Positions 8,897-18,332 of a stretch of 64,000 nt of DNA are shown in pieces (the first letter of the stretch is position 1; each line of letters starts with the position of its first letter). A program made the position numbers and the translations under genes. The stretch covers positions 4,877,523 to 4,941,522 of the forward strand of contig NZ_CP090557.1 in assembly GCF_021484805.1 (NCBI RefSeq), in the 5' to 3' direction. Under the pieces are notes generated by a model. That model did not search any database. It was not told the origin of the DNA and worked only from the letters and a program-made list of their open reading frames with translations. The stretch comes from Tellurirhabdus bombi. GTDB taxonomy: Bacteria; Bacteroidota; Bacteroidia; Cytophagales; Spirosomataceae.

Positions 8897-9995
8897 AGGC
8901 ATTTACCGTAGCGGGCCTTAGATTTTTCTCTGAGCGACTGTGGGCTTGAAGAATTGGCGTCCCAATGCGCTGGGTCCGTTCTTTTAGAAAAGCAATGGCT
9001 TCCTCATCGCTTTTAAACGTGCTGTCAATATTGACGAGATGCTTCACCAGAACATCATACCGTTTTTGCATCAGACATAAAAATATTCGTCCGTAATCCA
9101 ATCCATCAAAGACGACCGCTTTGTTAGCGGCATACTTAGCCAGCGTCTTTTGGAAATGAACAGGGTGTTCGGTCCAGTGCATGGCCGGGCGCTCATGGTG
9201 GCTAATGTGGTAGCCGTCGTTCCAGCACTTATGGTTATACTTTACATTGATGCAGGTAATGCTGTTTTTGTAGGGATTCCCTGGATCTTTGGCATCGATA
9301 AAAGAGTGTTGCGTCCAGTTACCCAGCATCATAATGATTCGGGCAATTACGAAAGGCAGAATAAAAACAATCAGGGTAGCCGCAAAATTGACAAAGCTCA
9401 GCCCAATACAAACCGCAAAAAAAGTCATCTCGCCAATGAAAGCCCGACTCGCCAGTTTTCGCCGGTTCTTCCAGTTCAGGTAGCTAACGAGTCCAGCTAA
9501 GCCTGTAAACAGAAAGTCAAAATAATAACGCAGGAAATCTTTCAGGCTGTCGCGCTGGTAAGCCATTGTGCTGCTGTCATCGTCAGTAAGGTTATTTTCG
9601 GCATGGTGCATGCCAATATGATGACTATAATACGTTTCCGGTGTCTGTCCGAAAAAGGGCCCTACAACCCACGGCTGGTATTTATTCCAAATCTTATACT
9701 CATTTTTAAACAACGGTCGGTGGCTTGTGCAGTGCATCATCAAGCCAAAAGGGCCCTTGAAGCGAGCGTTATTCAGTGCTGTATAAATAAAGGCAATAAC
9801 CCACCAAAGCCAGCCCGTTACAAAAGGCATATAAAGCAGAACACCGCACAAAATCATTGTGAAGGTAATCTGAATGGTTAGATAGACAAACGGCAAATCT
9901 CGTTCATCTTTGATGTACTTCAGAAAAAAACGGTCGGTCGCGTTTTGGGGTTTGGCAACAAAAACAGGGTCATGAATAGCTCCAAGTATTTTCAT
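8895..9995 (-). CDS. Membrane fatty acid desaturase family protein
   Basis: Integral-membrane di-iron desaturase/hydroxylase superfamily protein, 366 residues. The three histidine clusters needed for iron binding are present in order: HCTSH (about 108-112), HHIGMHH (about 145-151) and HISHH (about 264-268) with a further His-rich stretch after it. Hydrophobic pairs lie between them (about 38-75, 185-235). The substrate cannot be told: acyl-lipid desaturation is the family default. It has no same-strand partner; the upstream 267 bp is a divergent promoter region shared with the M28 peptidase. Its stop lies inside the T-run of the convergent terminator. Confidence 0.85.
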   Translation of the reverse strand: MKILGAIHDPVFVAKPQNATDRFFLKYIKDERDLPFVYLTIQITFTMILCGVLLYMPFVTGWLWWVIAFIYTALNNARFKGPFGLMMHCTSHRPLFKNEYKIWNKYQPWVVGPFFGQTPETYYSHHIGMHHAENNLTDDDSSTMAYQRDSLKDFLRYYFDFLFTGLAGLVSYLNWKNRRKLASRAFIGEMTFFAVCIGLSFVNFAATLIVFILPFVIARIIMMLGNWTQHSFIDAKDPGNPYKNSITCINVKYNHKCWNDGYHISHHERPAMHWTEHPVHFQKTLAKYAANKAVVFDGLDYGRIFLCLMQKRYDVLVKHLVNIDSTFKSDEEAIAFLKERTQRIGTPILQAHSRSEKNLRPATVNA

Positions 9996-10262
9996 ACGTA
10001 TAGGTTAAGTAAAAAAAGCGCCGCGAATCTTTTCAGCAACTCCGTCCTTCGTAGCTAGCAAAAATCCGCTTTATTACTCTAATTTTACGGTTTCAGAAAA
10101 TAAAAAGGGATTAAAACTAGTGAAATTGCCTCGCCCTATTCTGAATTCTTTTCATAAGTATAACGCATTCGCGTGGAAAAAAGGGCCTTCCTTTTCAAAA
10201 CTTTTCTGTTAAGAATTAAATCAACACCGCGTTCTTAAGACCACAAATTAACCTACCACTCT

Positions 10263-11630
10263 ATGAAATACATTCTTTACGCTCTATTACTCCTCTTTTC
10301 TGCGCCTGTCTTTGCCCAGAATGCCGACTCTCTTTTTATCCGGCAAATTTATGACGAAACCCTGGCCCGTGGAAAAGCGTATGAGTGGCTTCGTCATTTA
10401 ACCCAGCAGATTGGGCCGCGTCTGAGTGGCTCCGCCGGTGCGCAGAAAGCCGTTGACTGGACGAAGCAACTCATGGAAAAAGAAGGCTTCGACCGCGTTT
10501 TCTTACAGGAAGTGATGGTTCCGCACTGGGTACGGGGAGCGAAAGAAGAATCCTATATTAAATCTGGCAAACAAAAAACCAACGTTCCGATTGCGGCCCT
10601 GGGTGGTTCCGTGGCAACCCCTACCAAAGGCGTTGAAGCTGGCGTTGTGGAAGTAAAAACCTTTAAAGAGCTGGAAGAATTGGGAGCCGCAAAAGTGAAA
10701 GGCAAAATTGTCTTTTTCAACCGCCCGATGGACCCCACCAAAATAAACACCTTTGAAGCCTACGCAGGTGCCGTCGAGCAACGGGCTAATGGAGCTACCT
10801 TTGCCGCCAAGTTCGGGGCCGTTGGTGCCATTGTTCGGTCGATGGCGGTTGGATTAGACGATATTCCGCACACGGGTTCCATGCGTTACGCGTCGGGCGT
10901 TCCCTTGATTCCGACCGCCGCCATCAGCACAAAGGGCGCGGAGAAATTGAGCCAGTTACTTAAAGAAAACCCCGCTCTAACATTCTTTTTTAAGCAGTCC
11001 TGCGAAACCCTGCCCGATGCAAAATCGTATAATGTGGTGGGAGAAATTCGGGGAAGTGAGAAACCTGACGAAATAATTGTGGTCGGTGGCCACCTGGATT
11101 CCTGGGATTTAGGCCAGGGTGCCCATGACGATGGTTCGGGTTGCATGCAGTCCGTCGAGGTATTGCGGGTTTTGAAGGCTTTAGGCTACAAACCTAAGCG
11201 AACCATTCGGGCGGTGATGTTTATGAACGAGGAAAACGGTCTGAAAGGAGGCATTGGCTACGCCGACTACGCTAAAAAAGGCGGGGAAAAGCACATTGCG
11301 GCCATTGAGTCGGATAACGGTGGCTTTACGCCCCGGGGATTCGGCATCGTTGGAACCGCCAGTGAAAAAGCCAAGGCCATGAGTTGGAAAAGCCTGCTCG
11401 CTCCCTATGGACTTCACGAGATTGGACCCGGCAGTGGCGGCGCTGATATTGGCCCCTTGGCGCAGTCGGGGACGGCCCTTTTTGGTTTCAAACCCGATTC
11501 CCAGCGCTATTTTGATTTTCACCATACCGACGCCGACCGCTTCGAAGCGATCAACAAGCGAGAATTGGAACTAGGGGCCGCTTCCATGACAGCCCTCCTG
11601 TATTTAATTGATCAGCATGGATTGAATTAA
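10263..11630 (+). CDS. Secreted M28-family metallopeptidase (carboxypeptidase Q-like)
   Basis: Zinc exopeptidase, probably periplasmic or secreted. Residues 1-18 form a signal peptide ending at VFAQN. A PA-domain-like insert occupies about 125-240. The dizinc ligands can be read in GGHLDSWD (His, Asp), GAHDDGSG, NEENGLKGG (catalytic and metal Glu), ESDNGG (Asp) and FHHTDADRF (His). The 455-residue length and LRHLTQQIGPRLSGS at the N-terminus fit the glutamate carboxypeptidase/PGCP-like branch of M28. It is a single gene with its own spacer of 267 bp upstream. Confidence 0.9.
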   Translation: MKYILYALLLLFSAPVFAQNADSLFIRQIYDETLARGKAYEWLRHLTQQIGPRLSGSAGAQKAVDWTKQLMEKEGFDRVFLQEVMVPHWVRGAKEESYIKSGKQKTNVPIAALGGSVATPTKGVEAGVVEVKTFKELEELGAAKVKGKIVFFNRPMDPTKINTFEAYAGAVEQRANGATFAAKFGAVGAIVRSMAVGLDDIPHTGSMRYASGVPLIPTAAISTKGAEKLSQLLKENPALTFFFKQSCETLPDAKSYNVVGEIRGSEKPDEIIVVGGHLDSWDLGQGAHDDGSGCMQSVEVLRVLKALGYKPKRTIRAVMFMNEENGLKGGIGYADYAKKGGEKHIAAIESDNGGFTPRGFGIVGTASEKAKAMSWKSLLAPYGLHEIGPGSGGADIGPLAQSGTALFGFKPDSQRYFDFHHTDADRFEAINKRELELGAASMTALLYLIDQHGLN

Positions 11631-11671
11631 GTCCGAGCTTTGCAGGAAAGTGATTTTTGCCAACTGGTTTT

Positions 11672-11700
11672 CGTCTCCTGCGACTTTGTCGCAGGAGACG
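11672..11700. repeat. 13-bp perfect hairpin between convergent genes
   Basis: CGTCTCCTGCGAC (11672-11684), loop TTT, then GTCGCAGGAGACG (11688-11700). Neither strand has a T-run after the stem, so it is not a textbook terminator, but its position between two convergent stop codons suggests a transcript-end role. Confidence 0.65.
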
Positions 11701-11706
11701 AATTGG

Positions 11707-12033
11707 TTACAACAACTTCTCGTTTTCCTGGTGGCGGGTTGCATCCCGGATGGTTTTCTTCTCTAAATTTTTCTGAAATGCTTCCGTCAAGTCAACGCCT
11801 GTCTGGTTGGCCAGGCAGATCAATACCCATAAGACATCAGCCATCTCGTCGCCCAGGTCTTTGGCCTTATCTGACTCTTTCTCCGATTGCTCTCCGTAGC
11901 GCCGAGCGATGATTCGCGCCACTTCCCCAACTTCTTCTGTCAGCATCGCCATGTTGGTTAGCTCATTGAAGTAACGGACGCCAATGGTTTTTATCCAACG
12001 GTCAACCGTAGTTTGTGCTTCATTAATGGTCAT
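11707..12033 (-). CDS. MazG-like nucleotide pyrophosphohydrolase
   Basis: Small all-alpha NTP pyrophosphohydrolase, 108 residues. The metal-binding pattern is visible as EEVGEVARII (about residues 33-42) and KAKDLGDEMADVLWVL (about 63-78), the EExxE...ExxD arrangement of MazG-type proteins. Such enzymes hydrolyse nucleoside triphosphates to monophosphates and are thought to clean the nucleotide pool; the substrate here is unknown. I chose the ATG at 12033 (MTINEAQ); an upstream ATG would add 14 unconvincing residues. Confidence 0.85.
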   Translation of the reverse strand: MTINEAQTTVDRWIKTIGVRYFNELTNMAMLTEEVGEVARIIARRYGEQSEKESDKAKDLGDEMADVLWVLICLANQTGVDLTEAFQKNLEKKTIRDATRHQENEKLL

Positions 12034-12247
12034 ACAAAAAATTTTATATAGGTTCAGTGCAACATTTACAAACAACGTCCATCCTTAATTTGCCAATCAA
12101 CTCGGAATATTTACCGCTCAACTAAAATTTTAATTATCTAACTATACTACTAGTTTGCTTTTGCTAAAAAATGTTAATTTTAAAGCAGCTAATTTGATTT
12201 ATCCCATATTGCATACCTATCAGTAATCTCTTTCCTCTTAATTCATC

Positions 12248-15127
12248 ATGCGTAAACTTCTCCTTCTCCTATTACTGGCAGTCAGTATAGGTACGGCCAT
12301 GGCCCAGCAGGCCGGACGAGTCTCGACGGCTCCGCGAGTAAACATCAAAGGAACCGTAGTAGACACCGTCAACGCGGCTTTGCCAGCTGCGACGGTCATG
12401 TTGCTAACCCCCAAAGACTCTACTCTCGTAAATTTTGGCCGCACAAACGACAAAGGTACTTTTGAGTTCCGAAACGTGAAAGCAGGCTCTTACCTGTTAA
12501 AAATCACGTTTGTCGGTTATTTACCCTACCAACAGGAAATCCACCCGGGCTCTGATCAAATCATGGATATGGGTAACATCAAATTAAAGCCCATCACCAG
12601 AGAGTTATTTGAGGTTGTCATCAAGGCTGCCAAAGCACCTTTGATGATTCGGGGCGATACAATTGAATATAACGTGAGTTCGTTCAAAGTTCCGCCGGGA
12701 GCAACCGTGGAGGATCTGCTTCGGAAGCTACCGGGTGTGAGCGTTGACCAGGATGGTAACATTCAGGCGCAGGGCCAGAGTGTTAATAAAGTGACTGTTG
12801 ATGGAAAACTTTTCTTCGGCAGCGACCCCAAACAAGCCACAAAAAACCTGCCCGCCGAAGCTCTTTCCCGCGTACAAGTCTTCAATGATAAAACGGAACA
12901 GTCAAAGCTGACGGGCATTAATGACGGTAAAATCGAAAAGACGCTCAACCTGGAACTGAAAGAAAGCCATAAAAAAGGTGGCTTCGGCAAGTTTACGGCG
13001 GGTGCCGGTCCGCAATCAAAAGTCGCGGGAGCGCAAAGCGTTGCCCGGACCGAAGTTCGCGGAAACTACAACCGATTTAACACGAAAGAACAATTCTCCG
13101 TGATCGGCATGGGGAACAACGTCAACCAAACGGGCTTGTCCGGCGGTGATTATCAAGATTTTAGAGGTAGCCAATCTTATAACTGGGGCGATAATGCTGA
13201 TTTTGGTTTCAGCAATGGCGGACGGGTTGTCTATTTCTCCGACGATGGGGACGGTGGTTTTTCAATTCCTCAATCGTACAACCGGGGCCGGGGCTTCTCC
13301 AACAACTTTGCCGGTGGTGCCAACTACAATTACGACACCAAGAAGTTCAAAGCAAGTTCGAGTTACTTCTATAACCAGATGCGCCAGACGCTCAATGCCG
13401 AAAATAACCGCGAGAATTTCCTGCCTGATAAAAGTTCCTTTGGCACCAACGATAACAATAGCCGGATCAACTTTAGCGCGAACCACCGTTTTTCCCTACG
13501 GGTCGAGCAAAACATTGATTCGCTCAACACGCTGATTCTGATCGCTAATGGCCGGATGAATAATGGGAATGATACCTACCGCAGCCAACAGGTTTTCTCC
13601 CGTCGGGCAAACCCGGATAGCCTGGCTAGACAAACCAGTGAGACGGAGATAAACAATAACAACCAGTATAATTCACTCGCTTTTATTACCTCGCTCATCT
13701 ACCGGCATAAATTCAAGAAAAAAGGTCGCCAGTTTGCTGCCAGCGGCTCGTTCAGCTATAACAATACCGAAGGTTCAGGCAATCAAATTTCGAGAAGCCG
13801 TTATATTGGGTCAACAACGAGTACCGAAACGTTGCCAAATATCAATCAATCCAATGCGACAGACAGCCGCCAGAACGAGTTCAAATCAAGCCTTTTGTTC
13901 ATTGAGCCGCTTTCCAAACGGTTTACCTGGGAGTCATTCTACAATTTTAGTCTCCGGTATGACGAAGTAGACCGCGATGTGTTCAACCAAGGTGGTGAGC
14001 GCCCCGTTCGCAACGATACGTTAAGCCGTTATTACACAAACGATTACCTCTACAACCGCTTAGGTACAGGTCTTCGCTACAGCTACAAAGGGCTAAACGT
14101 TTCGGTTGGATTGGCCGGACAGCAGTTCCGCCTCAATGGCCAGTTTGCGGCAGACCAAACTTCTACCGATTTTAAGAAAGTTGACCGTACGTTCAATACC
14201 TTCGTACCTAGTTTTGGATTTAGCTACGATTTGAAAAACAACCGGTATACTTATGTAGATTACTCGGCAGATGTTCAGATGCCTAATTCCCGCGATTTGC
14301 AACCAGTTATTGACAACAGCAATCCGCGCTACATCCGTGAAGGAAACCCGAACCTGCTTCCCCAAATGACGCACCGGGTTTACGGAGGTTTTCACATGTT
14401 CAACCCTGCTACGTTTATGAACATAAGTGCCAGCCTAAACTATAGCTACAATCAAAATCAGATTGTTTACAATCAGCTAGTCGACACCGAAACACTGGTC
14501 ACTACCGTCATACCCGGTAATATTTCGTCGGGTGGTCAGAACTACGGAACGTACCTGAATTTTGGATTCCCGCTGAAAAAAACCAAAGCTACGATGAACT
14601 TCAACTCGTCGTTAAACTTTGGGCAGAATCCAGTTTTTGTGAACAACGTGCGTAACGAAACCAATTCCAATAACTATGGCTTTGGTACACGACTGGATTT
14701 AACGCCAACGGACAATTTCACCTTTTACGCAAACGCCAACTGGAACATTACGAACACGCGCTACTCGATCAATACGACACAGAACCAGCGTCTCTATAAC
14801 TACCGATACAGTGCCGATGCGAACTTAAAGCTACCTTCTAATTTCTACCTGAACGGGAATTTCAACTATCAGGTGTCCATTAACCGGCGCTTTGCTTTCG
14901 ATCAGCGTTTGCCCATCCTGAACTTATCGGTTTATAAAATATTCCTGAAAGATAATCGCGGAGAGCTACGCTTCACAGCCTACGATGTTTTCAAACGTAA
15001 CTTAGGGGTTAATCAAAATGCTTCGTTAAATTTCGTTTCAACGGAGCGCGTACAAACGCTTTCCCGGTACTTCATGCTGAGCTTCTCGTATAACATTCGC
15101 GGGATGAGAACCCAGATTCGCCGGTAA
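12248..15127 (+). CDS. Outer-membrane beta-barrel protein with carboxypeptidase-regulatory-like N-domain
   Basis: TonB-receptor-like outer-membrane protein of 959 residues. A signal peptide (1-19, ending AMAQQ) is followed by a carboxypeptidase-regulatory-like beta-sandwich (about 32-115). Then comes a plug-like segment with VEDLLRKLPGVSVDQDG (about 155-171) and DGKLFFGSDPKQATKNLP, followed by a long Asn/Tyr/Ser-rich barrel. This architecture matches the OMP_b-brl_3 group in Bacteroidetes. No SusD partner is present; instead a GLPGLI-family gene follows after a 29-bp gap, a recurring pairing in this phylum. The transported substrate is unknown. Confidence 0.85.
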   Translation: MRKLLLLLLLAVSIGTAMAQQAGRVSTAPRVNIKGTVVDTVNAALPAATVMLLTPKDSTLVNFGRTNDKGTFEFRNVKAGSYLLKITFVGYLPYQQEIHPGSDQIMDMGNIKLKPITRELFEVVIKAAKAPLMIRGDTIEYNVSSFKVPPGATVEDLLRKLPGVSVDQDGNIQAQGQSVNKVTVDGKLFFGSDPKQATKNLPAEALSRVQVFNDKTEQSKLTGINDGKIEKTLNLELKESHKKGGFGKFTAGAGPQSKVAGAQSVARTEVRGNYNRFNTKEQFSVIGMGNNVNQTGLSGGDYQDFRGSQSYNWGDNADFGFSNGGRVVYFSDDGDGGFSIPQSYNRGRGFSNNFAGGANYNYDTKKFKASSSYFYNQMRQTLNAENNRENFLPDKSSFGTNDNNSRINFSANHRFSLRVEQNIDSLNTLILIANGRMNNGNDTYRSQQVFSRRANPDSLARQTSETEINNNNQYNSLAFITSLIYRHKFKKKGRQFAASGSFSYNNTEGSGNQISRSRYIGSTTSTETLPNINQSNATDSRQNEFKSSLLFIEPLSKRFTWESFYNFSLRYDEVDRDVFNQGGERPVRNDTLSRYYTNDYLYNRLGTGLRYSYKGLNVSVGLAGQQFRLNGQFAADQTSTDFKKVDRTFNTFVPSFGFSYDLKNNRYTYVDYSADVQMPNSRDLQPVIDNSNPRYIREGNPNLLPQMTHRVYGGFHMFNPATFMNISASLNYSYNQNQIVYNQLVDTETLVTTVIPGNISSGGQNYGTYLNFGFPLKKTKATMNFNSSLNFGQNPVFVNNVRNETNSNNYGFGTRLDLTPTDNFTFYANANWNITNTRYSINTTQNQRLYNYRYSADANLKLPSNFYLNGNFNYQVSINRRFAFDQRLPILNLSVYKIFLKDNRGELRFTAYDVFKRNLGVNQNASLNFVSTERVQTLSRYFMLSFSYNIRGMRTQIRR

Positions 15128-15156
15128 GATTGGTCATCATTAACAGAGTCATCAAA

Positions 15157-15906
15157 ATGAAAAAACTATTGCTCATAGCCTGCTGTCTACTTAGTCTGAC
15201 CGCGCTGGCTCAAGACAAATCCGAGGGTGTAGTCACCTACGAACACGCTACCGACTGGGTTAAAATGAACTCCCAGCTCACTTTCCTGAGCAAGGAAGAA
15301 AAAGAGCGGATGGCGCAAACCTGGAAGAACGACGAGGTATATAAAACAAAGATGAAACTGGCTTTCAGCCCGACGCAAAGTTTGTATACGTATTTAAGTG
15401 ACCAGGGCCAAAGCGAAGATGGCACCTATTCCTGGCGGCAGGATGACTACATCATCCAACGCGATTTCGAAAAAGAGAAGAAAACGGAAATCATTGAAAT
15501 GCTGGGTAGAACCTACATTCTTGAAGACTCGTTACAAACGCCTAAATGGAAGGTACTGAACCAGTTGAAAGACATTGCGGGCTATGTTTGCATGAAAGCT
15601 GAAGCAAAAGATCCCCTCAAAGGGCATAAGCTGACCGCCTGGTTTTCCAGCGACATTCTGGTTCCTGCCGGTCCCGAGCAATCGTATGGCTTACCGGGTT
15701 TAATTATGGAACTGGACCTGAATGACGGTGCAGTGGTTATTACGGCCACAAAAGTGGAGTTCAAAGATGCCAAAAAAGACCTGGCATTACCGGCCAAGCT
15801 AAAAGGGAAGAAAATCAAGAACAGTGATTACAACAAGCTCATTTCGGAGCATATCCGGGATAGCATGAAGGCCCACCGAAATCCGTTCTGGGCAATTCGA
15901 TACTAA
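15157..15906 (+). CDS. GLPGLI family protein
   Basis: Exported protein of unknown function, 249 residues. A signal peptide is clear (KKLLLIACCLLSLTALAQ, cleaved near residue 19). The family-naming motif is present exactly as YGLPGLIMEL around residue 180, after the typical AWFSSDILVPAGP. I chose the ATG at 15157; a TTG at 15130 would give a poorer N-terminus in front of the signal peptide. It lies 29 bp downstream of the outer-membrane barrel gene and ends at a strong terminator, so the pair forms a two-gene unit. The role is not established; involvement with the barrel protein is inferred from linkage. Confidence 0.88.
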   Translation: MKKLLLIACCLLSLTALAQDKSEGVVTYEHATDWVKMNSQLTFLSKEEKERMAQTWKNDEVYKTKMKLAFSPTQSLYTYLSDQGQSEDGTYSWRQDDYIIQRDFEKEKKTEIIEMLGRTYILEDSLQTPKWKVLNQLKDIAGYVCMKAEAKDPLKGHKLTAWFSSDILVPAGPEQSYGLPGLIMELDLNDGAVVITATKVEFKDAKKDLALPAKLKGKKIKNSDYNKLISEHIRDSMKAHRNPFWAIRY

Positions 15907-15910
15907 GCAA

Positions 15911-15936
15911 AAAGGGCCGCTGAGCGGCCCTTTTTT
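15911..15936. terminator. Bidirectional intrinsic terminator
   Basis: AAAGGGCCGC (15911-15920), loop TGA, GCGGCCCTTTTTT. The A-run on the left makes it work for the minus strand too, closing both the GLPGLI unit and the response-regulator array that converges on it. Confidence 0.9.
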
Positions 15937-15955
15937 ATTTTGTTTCAGTGTTCTA

Positions 15956-16612
15956 TTATACCAGATTATTCTTAAACGCATACGCCACCATACCGGCGGT
16001 ATTCTTCGTAGCGGTCTTTTCCAGAATGCGCAACCGGTGGCCCTCCACCGTGCGGGGGCTCAGAAAGACCTTCTCGCTAATTTCCGCCGTGGAGAGGCCT
16101 TCGCAGATCAGTTTTAGAATTTCTTTTTCCCGCTCCGACAGCACCACTTTACTGTTGTAGAGCGATGGTTGCTTCACTACCGTTGCTTTGCTTGTCATCT
16201 TACGGTGCATCACCTTCGAGACAAAATCGTTCAGGTAAACGCCATCCTGCATAACGCGGTGTACGGCCTTCTCGACCTCATCCAAATCTGCATCTTTCAG
16301 TACATAGCCGCTCACGCCTTTCTCCAGCAAGTGCAGCACAAAGCGATCTTCATCGTGCATAGTTAGCATGATGATTTTAATATCGGGATGATGCTCCCGA
16401 ATGTATTCGGTGGCGGCTACGCCATCCATAACAGGCATTTCGAGATCCAGTAAAACTACGTCCGGAATCCGACGCGTTAACTTGTCAATCAATTCCTGCC
16501 CGTTACTGGCTTCCAGGACTAATTCAAAATCAGGAATTTGACTTAGTACAGAAGCCATTCCTTTACGGAACAGATTATGGTCATCGGCTAGGGCAATGCG
16601 TATCTTTTTCAT
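15956..16612 (-). CDS. NarL/LuxR-type response regulator
   Basis: Two-component transcription factor, 218 residues. The receiver domain (1-120) has the acidic pair Asp10-Asp11, phosphoacceptor Asp56 in VVLLDLEMP, the conserved Thr in LTMHDED and Lys in YVLKD. The C-terminal LuxR helix-turn-helix spans about 150-210 (LSEREKEILKLICEGLSTAEI, then SPRTVEGHRLRI). It is the last gene of the minus-strand array that begins near 20648, 54 bp downstream of the cognate histidine kinase, and ends at a bidirectional terminator. The targets are unknown; the array itself is one candidate. Confidence 0.93.
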   Translation of the reverse strand: MKKIRIALADDHNLFRKGMASVLSQIPDFELVLEASNGQELIDKLTRRIPDVVLLDLEMPVMDGVAATEYIREHHPDIKIIMLTMHDEDRFVLHLLEKGVSGYVLKDADLDEVEKAVHRVMQDGVYLNDFVSKVMHRKMTSKATVVKQPSLYNSKVVLSEREKEILKLICEGLSTAEISEKVFLSPRTVEGHRLRILEKTATKNTAGMVAYAFKNNLV

Positions 16613-16666
16613 AGTCTGAGCTTGGCCTAAGCGACAAAGCTTACCTTATCCATTGTGTAATTTCTA

Positions 16667-17533
16667 TCAGGCCTGTATAGGCTCCAACACCTCTTCAGGT
16701 ACAAACTGGGGTGTCCGCACCTGCACATATACCCGGGATCCGCGACCTTTGGCAACATCAAACGTCACGCTGCCATCCACCACCGATAGGCGACTTTCAA
16801 TGTTCCGCAGGCCCAGTCCGCGCCGCTTGTCACTCAGTACTTCATCCAGGTCAAAGCCATGACCATCGTCAATAACCGACAAGTTTAATTGTCCTGGCTC
16901 GCAACTCAACTGAATCTGAATGGTTTCGGCCTTTGCGTGTTTAATGGCATTATTGGTCAGTTCCTGCGCAATTCGGAACAGCATCAGATTTAAACTTGAT
17001 GGCAACGAAGTGACTGTATCGGGGCAAATTATCTCAATGTGAATATCCCCCTGACTGATTACTTTTTCGGCTAGTTCTTCCAGCGCCGCTACTAAGCCAA
17101 AGCGTTCGAGGGTTGTTGGAACGAGGTCACGGCTAATCCGGCGTACATTGGAGATGGTTTCGTCGAGCAGCGATCGAGTTTTCTGTACCAGTATAATCGA
17201 AGCGGGATCGGTCTTTTCAATGCTACGCCCCAACTGATTCAGGCTTAACTTCGTAACAGAAAGCATTGTACCAATCTCATCGTGCAAATCCTGCGCAATG
17301 CGCCGCCGTTCCTGCTCCTGGCCTTGCAGCGTGGCCGTCATCAGCTCTTTGCGGTAGGTCTCCTGCATGTCTTTCATGACCAATTGCTGGCGGATCTGCT
17401 TTTGCTGATAATAGGCCACAAAGACAATAATAAATATCGCCATAACCAGCAATACGGCTGTTCCTACCGCAATGTATAATTTCATGTAAGCGTCCACTAT
17501 ATCCTGATGCTTAGGCGATCCAGAACAGCCCAT
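16667..17533 (-). CDS. Short membrane-anchored histidine kinase (HisKA_3)
   Basis: Sensor kinase of 288 residues. One transmembrane helix lies at about 19-41, then a short coiled linker, and a HisKA_3 dimerisation domain with phosphoacceptor His84 in QDLHDEIG after the QEQERRRIA segment. The HATPase_c domain has the N box ELTNNAIKHA, DDGHGFD and GLGLRNIESR. There is no periplasmic or PAS sensing domain, so the input must come from partners. The 7-TM proteins encoded immediately upstream are obvious candidates (inference). An ATG at 17485 is an alternative start that would remove 16 residues before the helix. The response regulator follows after 54 bp. Confidence 0.9.
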   Translation of the reverse strand: MGCSGSPKHQDIVDAYMKLYIAVGTAVLLVMAIFIIVFVAYYQQKQIRQQLVMKDMQETYRKELMTATLQGQEQERRRIAQDLHDEIGTMLSVTKLSLNQLGRSIEKTDPASIILVQKTRSLLDETISNVRRISRDLVPTTLERFGLVAALEELAEKVISQGDIHIEIICPDTVTSLPSSLNLMLFRIAQELTNNAIKHAKAETIQIQLSCEPGQLNLSVIDDGHGFDLDEVLSDKRRGLGLRNIESRLSVVDGSVTFDVAKGRGSRVYVQVRTPQFVPEEVLEPIQA

Positions 17534-17605
17534 CCAACCCGGAAGCCCCTCTGTATCGGAAAGTTAGTAAGAGATCTGTATTTCTGCAATTTATTTGAAT
17601 ACCGT

Positions 17606-18295
17606 TTACGAAAACGATTTTACGACCGACTGGGATACTTCCTGACGCCGTACCCAAAAGCCCGTTGCCAGAGTCATGTACAAAAAAGAGGACGCATATT
17701 GTGTCAATTCCCAATAAAAGGCATATTCTTTCCTATAAAGAGCCTCGTTAAAAAAAGGAAAGCGAATAAAAAGTAAAATAAACAAGGTTGCCGAAGCATA
17801 CAGCGCAACACCAACACTGTTCCAAAACATGGCATGTTGCAACAGGTTTTCAACCAGCAAACTAGACAGCAAGCGGTGAAAATACATAGCCACAAACCCA
17901 ATTAGTAGCAAACGCTCGATAGCCAGTATGTATTCAATTACCCTGGTCCACTGAAAGGCGTATAGAAAAATCGCTGCATAGACAGCCGTAAGTGCATAAA
18001 TGGACCGGCTATAAGAAGCCTTCTTTATTTCCAAAGCATAACTCTGCCCTAGACCAATGACGGTAACCAGCGATGTGATGTTAACTAAAAAATGGTTATT
18101 ACGCCCAAAGGCCGCGTAGTGGATCAAAACAAGCTCAATCCCAAACGTAATGGCAATCAGGCCAAAGACCGTTCGGTTTGCGGCATCGAGTTTCCGGTAG
18201 TTTACTATCCCTGATAATAAGCCGACCAGCAAGCATAAATCCTGCAGGAAGCTGAATGGGTATTTCAGAATTAAGTTCAGATACGGATCAAGCAT
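17606..18295 (-). CDS. 7-TM membrane protein, paralogue 1 of 3
   Basis: Uncharacterised integral-membrane protein of 229 residues with about seven hydrophobic helices and a short basic C-terminus. It is related to the products at 18333-19028 and 19554-20222. Shared features are an ML(D/E)PYxxL start, LIHYAA, GRNNHFLVNITS before helix 3, and MFWNSVGVALYASATLF in helix 6. I chose the ATG at 18295 because it aligns with the paralogue starts; an ATG at 18313 is possible. It lies 37 bp after paralogue 2 and 72 bp before the kinase gene, all on one strand. I do not recognise a characterised family; a sensory role is inferred from context. Confidence 0.8.
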   Translation of the reverse strand: MLDPYLNLILKYPFSFLQDLCLLVGLLSGIVNYRKLDAANRTVFGLIAITFGIELVLIHYAAFGRNNHFLVNITSLVTVIGLGQSYALEIKKASYSRSIYALTAVYAAIFLYAFQWTRVIEYILAIERLLLIGFVAMYFHRLLSSLLVENLLQHAMFWNSVGVALYASATLFILLFIRFPFFNEALYRKEYAFYWELTQYASSFLYMTLATGFWVRRQEVSQSVVKSFS

Positions 18296-18332
18296 CGGTA
18301 GCAAGTTGCACAATAATCCCTTTTCTCCTTCA

